A stretch of DNA of 45,494 nucleotides from Nemertoderma westbladi (taxonomy: Eukaryota > Xenacoelomorpha > Nemertodermatida > Nemertodermatidae): contig JAUCBJ010007465.1 in NCBI GenBank assembly GCA_032718475.1, positions 1 to 45,494 of the forward strand, written 5' to 3'. Below, one piece after another: positions 32,101 through 39,121 of the stretch. Made by a program: the position numbers and the translations under genes. The notes under the pieces are model-generated. The model was not told the origin of the DNA and did not search any database. It was given only the letters and a program-made list of their open reading frames with translations. Each line of letters opens with the position of its first letter. Positions within the stretch are counted from its first letter, which is position 1.

Positions 32101-33268
32101 GAACTCTCCGTTGGTTCTATGTTCCGTTCCTTTAGTAGCTATACGAACTCTCCGTTGGTTCTATGTTCCATTCCTTTAGTAGCTATACGAACTCTCCGTT
32201 GGTTCTATGTTCCGTTCCTTTAGTAGCTATACGAACTCTCCGTTGGTTCTATGTTCCACTCCTTTAGTAGCTATACGAACTCTCCGTTGGTTCTATGTTC
32301 CGTTCCTTTAGTAGCTATACGAACTCTCCGTTGGTTCTATGTTCCATTCCTTTAGTAGCTATACGAACTCTCTGTTGGTTCTATGTTCCGTTCCTTTAGT
32401 AGCTATACGAACTCTCCGTTGGTTCTATGTTCCATTCCTTTAGTAGCTGCTATACGAACTCTCCGTTGGTTCTATGTTCCATTCCTTTAGTAGCTATACG
32501 AACTCTCCGTTGGTTCTATGTTCCATTCCTTTAGTAGCTATACGAACTCTCCGTTGGTTCTATGTTCCATTCCTTTAGTAGCTATACGAACTCTCCGTTG
32601 GTTCTATGTTCCATTCCTTTAGTAGCTATACGAACTCTCCGTTGGTTCTATGTTCCATTCCTTTAGTAGCTATACGAACTCTCCGTTGGTTCTATGTTCC
32701 GTTCCTTTAGTAGCTGCTATACGAACTCTCTGTTGGTTCTATGTTCCATTCCTTTAGTAGCTGCTATACGAACTCTCCGTTGGTTCTATGTTCCGTTCCT
32801 TTAGTAGCTGCTATACGAACTCTCCGTTGGTTCTATGTTCCATTGCTTTAGTAGCTGCTATACGAACTCTCCGTTGGTTCTATGTTCCATTCCTTTAGTA
32901 GCTATACGAACTCTCCGTTGGTTCTATGTTCCGTTCCTTTAGTAGCTATACGAACTCTCATTTGGTTCTATGTTCCGTTCCTTTAGTAGCTATACGAACT
33001 CTCCATTGGTTCTATGTTCCATTCCATTTGTTAGCTCCTTTGAATGTTGTACATGGCGCAGTGTTAACTTTACACTGTAAATGAAACTGATATTGGAAGT
33101 GAGAAATTAAAAAAAAATTTGAAATCAGTGAAATATTTACCGAAATATATTTGTGTTATTCTGACTGAGTTCTGAGTAAATAAAGTATTTTAATTTGTAG
33201 GATTTGGTAACAATGGCGATGTGCCCGAACTTATTCCTGATGACATCGATTTCAGTCCTATAATTTAA
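17111..33268 (+). CDS. Small secreted cysteine-rich protein, three exons (host gene)
   Basis: Exons 17111-17198, 17822-18040 and 33201-33268 (375 nt) join into 124 codons plus TAA. Both introns are GT-AG and phase 1, and each junction makes a Gly codon, so the three pieces are mutually in frame. Residues 1-29 give a short basic-containing start and a hydrophobic stretch (AIWVLLRLTLATAVYL), consistent with a signal peptide. The mature part has seven cysteines (52, 54, 55, 68, 86, 88, 91) in a CxCC ... C ... CxCxxC pattern, flanked on both sides by GTGTN (40-44 and 94-98). The tail from 109 is acidic (Asp/Glu/Pro). I do not recognise the family; an extracellular or venom/mucus/matrix-type role would be guesswork. 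Intron 1 is 623 bp; intron 2 is 15,160 bp and almost wholly satellite. No transcript evidence is available here. Confidence 0.72.
17199..17821 (+). other. Intron 1 (623 bp, phase 1)
   Basis: Begins GTATGT and ends CCTCTTACAG at 17821, with a fair pyrimidine tract. Near its start are short repeats of ACTACC/TACGG words (17208-17270). Around 17617-17680 there is a diverged duplication (AATC.TA.CTA.ATA..AATCAGTT). Nothing else is recognised in it. Confidence 0.65.
17822..18040 (+). CDS. Exon 2: cysteine-rich domain exon
   Basis: 219 nt, open throughout in the frame set by exon 1, and phase 1 at both ends. This symmetric 1-1 exon is the class commonly found for extracellular modules in animals. 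It encodes all seven mature-region cysteines, including ECKCCVGT and GTCGCLTC. The acceptor is CTCTTACAG and the donor is GAAG followed by GTGAGT at 18041, a near-consensus 5' splice site. The minus-strand frame over the same DNA is a shadow. Confidence 0.75.
18041..33200 (+). other. Intron 2 (15.16 kb, phase 1), almost all satellite
   Basis: Donor GTGAGT at 18041; acceptor TTTTAATTTGTAG ending at 33200, with a good branch-point candidate (TTCTGAC, 33159-33165) about 36 nt upstream. The tandem array starts only 20 bp after the donor and stops about 165 bp before the acceptor, so just the splice signals and a short 3' segment are free of repeats. Confidence 0.7.
18061..33036. repeat. 44/47-bp minisatellite array, about 330 copies
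   Basis: Continuous head-to-tail repeats. The unit contains TTGGTTCTATGTTCC, then ATTCC or GTTCC, then TTTAGTAGCTATACGAAC and TCTCCG. The base unit is 44 bp; a common variant has an extra GCT (GCTGCTATACG, 47 bp). The copy number is estimated from 14,976 bp divided by the mean unit length, not counted. Variants are regional: TCTGCG units cluster in 19.2-20.6 kb, TCTACG appears from about 21.86 kb on, and CCGCTGG from about 22.4 kb on. A slipped unit with a TACCGTTCCTTTAG insertion starts at 20386, 20761, 21189 and 29825. The outermost units at both ends are the most diverged. There are no variable spacers. Confidence 0.97.
33201..33268 (+). CDS. Exon 3: acidic C-terminus and stop
   Basis: Follows the AG at 33199-33200. 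Its first two bases complete a Gly codon begun at 18040. It then encodes 21 residues rich in Asp, Pro and Ile, ending at TAA (33266-33268). The open frame that stops soon after the splice site is short, so on its own it would be weak evidence. The matching phase and splice signals carry the call. Confidence 0.65.
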
Positions 33269-33950
33269 GTACAACTGCGATTACGGACTAACCCTTTAGC
33301 CTTTCCATATACTGAATGTGGGTGCCGGGAAACGCAATAATATAACGGGCTTTACGAGAGCGAGTTACTCAGTAAAAAGCCAATTCGTATTAAACGAATT
33401 CTACAGGGAGAATCAAAGAAGTTGGAATTTTGTTTGGAAAAAAAATTGAAAAAAAGATTGGAAATGGCTTGTACTGTTTATCATCTTTTGGTGATGGTTC
33501 ATATTGAGTACTTATATCCTAATTTCAATTATAATTATAATATTTAACGAATTATATTTTGTGCAACTTATGTTTTTAATAATCCGATTTAGTAATTATT
33601 ATTTAGTACATACTGCATTCCAAAAAGAAAACATCACATTTTTCAACCATGAGGGTTTGGAAACTTATGCTGGCAGCTCTTTCTGTGTAAAATATGTACA
33701 AAGTTAAATTGAGTCTAATGGAAACTAAAATGTTAAGTTTTTTAATTTAAGAGGCCTGCTCATTCGTAAATCCCGTTCGCGTTTCCCGCGCCCACACTGA
33801 ATCAAATTTTGGACAATTCCGACTGGAGAATACATTTTCTAAAAAATATTACTGACGATGAAAATATTTACATTTGTTTTGATACGGAGTATAGTTCACT
33901 AGTAAACAGTATGCCATAAGTTCAAAAAGTACTACCTAGAATGTAACTAG
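33269..33950 (+). other. 3' untranslated / intergenic AT-rich region
   Basis: No convincing gene. A perfect hairpin (AATTCGT, five-base loop, ACGAATT) at 33382-33400 contains ATTAAA at 33389-33394, a variant poly(A) signal 121 nt after the stop codon. A 67-codon frame at 33504-33707 is AT-driven and has no domain features. Confidence 0.45.
33382..33400 (+). terminator. Candidate variant poly(A) signal in a hairpin
   Basis: ATTAAA at 33389-33394 lies in the loop and stem edge of a perfect 7-bp stem, 121 nt after the stop of the three-exon gene. No AATAAA is seen closer. This is a suggestion only. Confidence 0.25.
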
Positions 33951-34263
33951 AATGTGGTACTACCTGTAGCTGTCAGCCCAGTAGGGCAGGCCCGATAAGC
34001 ATAGCCTATTCATTATTTAGTTGATCAAGAGTGGGTTGGTTCAGCCCCGTCAACTAAATAAGTCATTGAGGGCTATAGCGCCTAGGGCACCATTGAAGGC
34101 AAAGGCTTGATACGCATCTGCATTAGAGGTGATACAAGCCCCGCCCTGTCTATACTGGATGCTCCTCTACCAGTGTTGGGTAACCTAACCCAGGAGGCAC
34201 ACTTGGTTCAGGGTGTAACAAATGGACCCCTACAGTCGATAGCAGGGCTGTAGGCCATGGATA

Positions 34264-34349
34264 GGCGGAAGGTAATCAACCAACGGCTAGACATGCTGAC
34301 AAGGTCGGCGGAAGGTAATCAACCAACGGCGACCTACTGCGAAGACGCT
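34264..34349. repeat. 43-bp tandem duplication in the RTE leader
   Basis: A 24-bp word starting GGCGGAAGGTAATCAACC is repeated exactly at 34264-34287 and 34307-34330. It shifts the reading frames at the element's 5' end, where two frames (34257-34493 and the main frame from 34396) overlap. Confidence 0.75.
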
Positions 34350-34395
34350 TGTAGGAGTTGCGACCACAAGCGGTTTACTCCCGCAACTGAAAGAT

Positions 34396-37300
34396 ATGAG
34401 TATGAGAACCCTCCAGGAGAAATACCGGCTCGGTCGTCGCCCGGGTCAACAAGGACCGCGTCCCTCAGTGGTACACCAGGCTGGGGTCGATAAATTGGCT
34501 ACTGGAACAGAAGACAGAGAAGAAAGAAGAACCAACCTGTTGAAATGTAAAAAGACACTAAAGTTTGCTACAATGAACGCACGCACGCTGAAAGCACAGA
34601 GCAAACAGGGTGACATGGTCGCTCTGGCAATGGAATATAACATCGACATCATCTGCATCCAAGAACATCGGATTTGTCATGAAGACACTGCCATGAAGTA
34701 CAATGACATTGGAAATGGATGGACGTTAGTAACAAGCTCAGCAGTAAGAAACTCGGCCAATGCATCAATTGGTGGAGTAGGAATTCTGCTAAGCCCATTT
34801 GCACTTAAGACCCTAAACAACATCGAATCTATAAATTCCAGGGTTATGATCGCAACATTTGATGGGAATCCCAAGACAACAGTTATATGTTGCTACAGTC
34901 CAACCAATGCATCAGAGCCAGAACAAGCAGTCAAGTTTTATGAAGAACTGACTGGACTTATTAAGGACATCCCGAAACACAATGTTAAAGTCATTGCTGG
35001 TCACCTGAATGCGCAAATCGGCCCAGAAGACATCAAGGGTTACACCTATAACACCAGTTCTAACAGAAATGGGTACTTACTTTTAGACCTAATGGAAGAA
35101 TGTGAATTGATACCAACAAACAACACATTCGAAAAGAGTAAGGGGAAGCTATGGACCTTTCAATACCCTAATGGAACCAAAGCACAACTGGATTACATCC
35201 TTATAAACAAAAAGTGGAGAAATAGCATGATCAACTACGAGGCATACAGCTCGTTCATTCTAATTGGTTCGGACCACAGAATTGTGACTGCAGAAATCAG
35301 ACTCAGTTTGAGAGCCAGCAAACCCAGGACAAGCAAGCAAATCAACTATGACTGGGAGAAACTCAGAACTGACAATGCTGTAAGGGATGCTTATACAGTA
35401 GAAGTTCAAAACCGCTTTGAAGCACTTCAGTCAATGGATGAAGACCAATCCACCGATTCAATATACCAGAATATAATAACAGCCCACAAGGAATCAGCTA
35501 AGAGGCATATCCCCCAGAAACCTAAACGAAAACAGTATGTGCCATGGCAAAACTCTGAGGTTACTTGGAAGAGAGAGGATCTTAAGATAGCCTACAAAGT
35601 TAAAACCGAACAACCAACAACCGAAAACATTAACAAGGTTGAGAAAGCTAAGGACGATCTTAAATTGGCCTACAACATCAGCCAGGAAAAGTACATACAG
35701 GATAAAACTGAAGCAATTACAACTGCTCACATACAGCAGCAATCAAGACTTACCTGGCAAACTGTAAATGAGGTATCTGGTCGGAAAAGTTGTGCAAAGG
35801 GGCGCCTCAAAGCCGATAGTCCTGAAGAACGTGTTGGGAAGTGGAAAAATCATTTCAGCAACTTGCTTGGGCAGCCACCAAACATCGAGGTCAGCCCTAC
35901 AAGGAAAATATATGACAAGACACTACCTATAGAAACAGGGGACTTCACACCTGCCGAACTCCAAAGAAGCATTAAAAGCATGTCCAATAATAAAGCGAGT
36001 GGATTAGATGAAATCCCAGCGGAGGTATGGAAAACCGGAGTGCTAAATAGACCATTATTGAATGCTTGCAACCGGATGTTAAAAGGGGAAAAGCCACCAC
36101 CAATTTGGACTAAAGGTCAACTAAAGCCTCACCCCAAGAAAGGAGACCTCGGCATACCAACAAACTATCGTGGGATCTGTCTGCTTGTGGTAGCTGCCAA
36201 AATATACAATAAAATGATTCTATATAGGATTAGGCCTCACATAGAGAAACTACTGCGTAAGAGCGAAAACGGATTTCGACCAAGTAGATCAACAATAGCT
36301 CAGATACTTGCACTACGGAAACTGATTGAAGGAATTAAGTCAAAGAATCTCCCCGCAGTCATGACTTTTGTGGACTTCAAGAAGGCATTCGACTCCATCC
36401 ATAGAGGTAAAATGCTTGAAATCCTAAGAGCTTATGGAATACCAGAAGTAATTCTTGCTGGCATTGGATTGTTATATTGTGACACAGAAGCACAGGTACT
36501 CTCACCAGATGGTGAAACTGAGTTTTTCTCAATCCTGGCTGGCGTACTGCAAGGTGACACATTAGCACCATTACTATTTGTAATTGTGCTGGATTACGCA
36601 ATGAGGACGGCCACAAAGGGTGAAGATCTGGGATTCACACTTCAAGAACGCAGAAGTAGTAGATATCCGGCAACTACAGTCACAGACACCGACTTTGCGG
36701 ATGACATCGCCCTGCTCTCTAATACGCTAGCAGATGCCCAGCTTCTACTAAATAAAGTGGAGAGGGCTGCTAAGGAGGTTGGATTGTATATAAATGCTAC
36801 CAAGACCGAATTCATGACCTTTAATGTTGATGGAAACTTGACAACCATTGATAATAATCAACTAAGGAAGGTCGATGACTTCCAGTACCTTGGATCATGG
36901 ATAGAGAGTAGCAAAAAGGACATAGAAGTTAGGAAAGCAAAGGCTTGGGTAGCTCTATCAAAAATGGATACCATCTGGAAATCAGATCTCTCCAGGCACC
37001 TGAAGACTAAGTTCTTTCGAGCCACAGTGGAAAGTGTATTTTTATACGGGGGTGAGACCTGGACACTGACTAAATCACTTGAACAACGAATTGATGGTTG
37101 CTACACAAGACTACTAAGGGCAGCCCTAAACATCAGCTGGAGACAACACATGACAAACGCCGAGCTTTATGGTACAATACCACCTGTATCAACCACCCTC
37201 CGTGAACGCAGATTAAGATTCAGTGGGCACTGCTGGCGAAGTAAAGACGAGGTCATACCAGATCTACTTCTCTGGCAACCAACCCATGGAAAGCGTAGTC

Positions 37301-37535
37301 GTGGACGACCTGCCATAACATATATATAGTCCGCTTCGCGCGTAAGTTGTTCCTGGGACATCGGCGGTTCGATATAACGACCATCGTCCTCCGTAGTCGT
37401 GGACGACCTGCCATAACATATATAGATCAACTTGAAAGGGATACTGAACTTGGGAGAAACGAAATTGCGACAACTATGGAGAATCGGGAAGCCTGGAAGG
37501 ATCTCATTTCCACTGTCCGAGTTCGCTCGACCTAG
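34396..37535 (+). pseudogene. RTE endonuclease-reverse transcriptase, broken near the C-terminus
   Basis: 977 codons are open from 34396 to 37329. An APE-type endonuclease spans about residues 54-305: TMNARTL (59-65), catalytic Glu in CIQEHR (90) and the SDH box (292-294). The usual GDxN box reads GHLNA (202-206), with His203 in place of the catalytic-site Asp (codon CAC at 35002-35004). The RT follows with FVDFKKAFDS (Asp660), GVLQGDTLAPLLF (716-728) and FADD (767-770), which match the RTE clade. The conserved C-terminal stretch GRPAITYI is cut by a stop at 37327-37329; after a 98-bp insertion plus duplication it resumes in another frame (37393-37535). The RT could once have reverse-transcribed the element RNA at a nicked target. 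With this endonuclease substitution and the break, the copy is probably inactive. Confidence 0.85.
37294..37424 (+). repeat. 33-bp direct duplication around a 65-bp foreign insert
   Basis: The sequence starting CGTAGTCGTGGACGACCTGC is present at 37294-37326 and again, identically, at 37392-37424. Between them (37327-37391) lie 65 bp that match 4052-4118 of the BEL-type element's env-position region in the same orientation, at roughly 88 percent identity by eye. The total gain is 98 bp, which accounts exactly for the frame change in the RTE ORF. The pattern resembles patch or filler insertion at a staggered break. Confidence 0.85.
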
Positions 37536-37857
37536 TAGTAGTAGTAGAAAGGAGCAGGCAGCAGATTAGTAAAGGACCAGGTTACAGAGGCGTGTTCAGG
37601 TGTTGGCTTTGGTGGGACCCAAACAATAAACTAAAGTTAAGACATGTTACAAGATTATGGGTACGGGCACAAAAAGCTGAGGTAATAAGGGTCCGTCAAC
37701 ACAAGTAAAATATAAATCAAATATAAAGCTTCAACATATAAATAAAAATTTAATAGGCCTAAAGTAAATAACAAATCAAATACAAAATAGGCTTGGCCTA
37801 CGCCTACCCCATCCCCCAAGCTATACAGTAGTCTGTAATAAATATAGAAGGTAATGG

Positions 37858-37972
37858 TGAAAAATATCGAGACTTGAATAATATCGAGAGTAAAAATAAC
37901 GAGAGTAAAAATATCGAGAGTAAAAATAACGAGTGTTGAAAATTAACGTGATTAAAAAATATCGAGAGTGTG
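37858..37972. repeat. Short AT-rich tandem repeats, about 15 bp
   Basis: Imperfect repeats of TAAAAATA(A/T)CGAGAG, about five or six copies with variants at the edges. Probably slippage-derived. Confidence 0.65.
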
Positions 37973-38134
37973 TCCGACAACCGGAACCTTACCCTTCCCA
38001 AACCCACACATAGATTATACGAGTACCACGGGTTTCCCACCCAAGCCTAATGTTTGTACTGTAGGGGTAATTACTGTAGCGTTTGTACTGTAGGTGTAGG
38101 TAGGATCTACGGACTGGCTAGTTACAGGGCACAC

Positions 38135-38155
38135 GGGGGGGGGGGGGGGGGGGGG
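38135..38155 (+). repeat. Run of 21 G
   Basis: A homopolymer of 21 consecutive G residues. Its exact length is likely uncertain in any assembly, and it could form quadruplex structure on this strand. Confidence 0.85.
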
Positions 38156-38507
38156 AACTGGGCTGCAGTGATTTCCAGGAATGTTAGTATTAGGTTACTA
38201 CGTACGCCTTCCACCAAGTCAACTCTCAAGGTATCAATACAGACATGGGACTAGGTAGATTACAAACGAGGTATACAAGAGCACGTGATTGGGGATAGGT
38301 TGGCCGCCAGGCCACACCTGTAGCAAGACAGAGGTAGCAGGGAGATGGGATATTAGCTTTACCAGAGATAGGAATGTACAATTAGGCGGTCAATATGTAC
38401 TACATTATGTAGTACGTATTTATTGTTATATTGGGGGGGGTTTCAGTAGGTTTTAGTTTTAGGTAGTAGGATTATGTACTTAATTAGGGTTTTGCTACGT
38501 ACGGGTG

Positions 38508-38536
38508 CCAGGCTGGGGTCTTAAACCCCAGTCTGG
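38508..38536. other. Imperfect inverted repeat (hairpin)
   Basis: Arms CCAGGCTGGGGT (38508-38519) and ACCCCAGTCTGG (38525-38536) pair at 11 of 12 positions around a 5-base loop. It may be LTR secondary structure; function unknown. Confidence 0.6.
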
Positions 38537-38953
38537 CTCATTACTAGGGAATATTCATCCGCGCTACCGGGGTACATTAGACACAGATTAGCAATATTGG
38601 TTCAGTTGGTTTGGTGACAAGAGTGGAAGGTGATATCGTTGTTTTATGGCACATAGTTCTTTAGTAGTACAGATTCCTTATTCATTTTACGTATTCACTT
38701 ATATTATTTTATCTTTTGTAAATGCATCTGATTTATTGTTTGTTATCTGTTTATATTCTGTCTATATTCTGTATTACTATGGTGCTGTGTAGGGATCGGC
38801 CTGCACAGACACCACACTGGAGCGTTTAGTTATCAGTTTCCTTTCCACCGGACGGGCGGGTTACCTGATTTGGGCGGTTCAGTGGGGAACTCATCATTAC
38901 GTGATATTTACGCCACTACACCAACCCAAAAATAAAACAACGTCACGAGTGGG

Positions 38954-38976
38954 GGCTGTCTCAGAAAACGACAGCC
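38954..38976 (+). other. Short hairpin in the presumed BEL leader
   Basis: A perfect 7-bp stem GGCTGTC/GACAGCC with a 9-base loop, 18 bp after AATAAA (38931-38936) and 145 bp before the Gag start. It could lie in U5 or in an RNA packaging region; this is inference. Confidence 0.4.
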
Positions 38977-39121
38977 TCGATAACGACACGACAAAGACCC
39001 GCGACGCGGCTTCCCGCGAACCGGTAGAGTGGCCTTAAAAAACTGTAAGATAGGCCAAAAAAGTATTCCATTATTCCGTAACTCAGACCTGTCAGTCCCT
39101 CCATAGGCTACCGTACCTAGG

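Larger units (their letters stand above)
33960..37547 (+). mobile_element. RTE-clade LINE retrotransposon, damaged
   Basis: A nearly full-length element: a GC-richer 5' leader (from about 33960, edge uncertain), one long endonuclease-RT ORF, and a stop at 37533-37535 that itself begins a (TAG)n microsatellite (37533-37547). Very short 3' ends finishing in a microsatellite are typical of the RTE clade. A 43-bp tandem duplication lies in the leader (GGCGGAAGGTAATCAACC at 34264 and 34307). The coding frame is broken near its 3' end by a 98-bp insertion-duplication. No clear target-site duplication was found. Confidence 0.75.
37548..39121 (+). other. Spacer and presumed 5' LTR/leader of the second BEL element
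   Basis: No protein gene seen. It holds short AT-rich repeats of about 15 bp (TAAAAATA.CGAGAG, 37858-37972), a run of 21 G (38135-38155), a hairpin at 38508-38536, an AATAAA at 38931-38936 that could be the LTR poly(A) signal, and a hairpin at 38954-38976 (GGCTGTC/GACAGCC). The 5' LTR of the downstream element should lie here, but its 3' partner is outside the window, so its edges cannot be fixed. Confidence 0.45.

Noticed and set aside
18061-33036. CRISPR-like array
   Set aside because: Repeats are contiguous with no unique spacers, units vary by point changes, and the context is an animal intron.
33504-33707. 67-codon plus-strand frame after the host gene
   Set aside because: AT-driven composition, no domain and no splice link; more likely 3' untranslated or intergenic sequence.
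34257-34493. Separate ORF1 of the RTE element
   Set aside because: It arises around a 43-bp tandem duplication in the leader and has no recognisable domain; kept only as part of the element.
37264-37473. Minus-strand frame sharing DDGRYIEPPMSQEQLT with the env-position region
   Set aside because: The similarity comes from the 65-bp inserted fragment; the surrounding frame is the antisense of the RTE gene.
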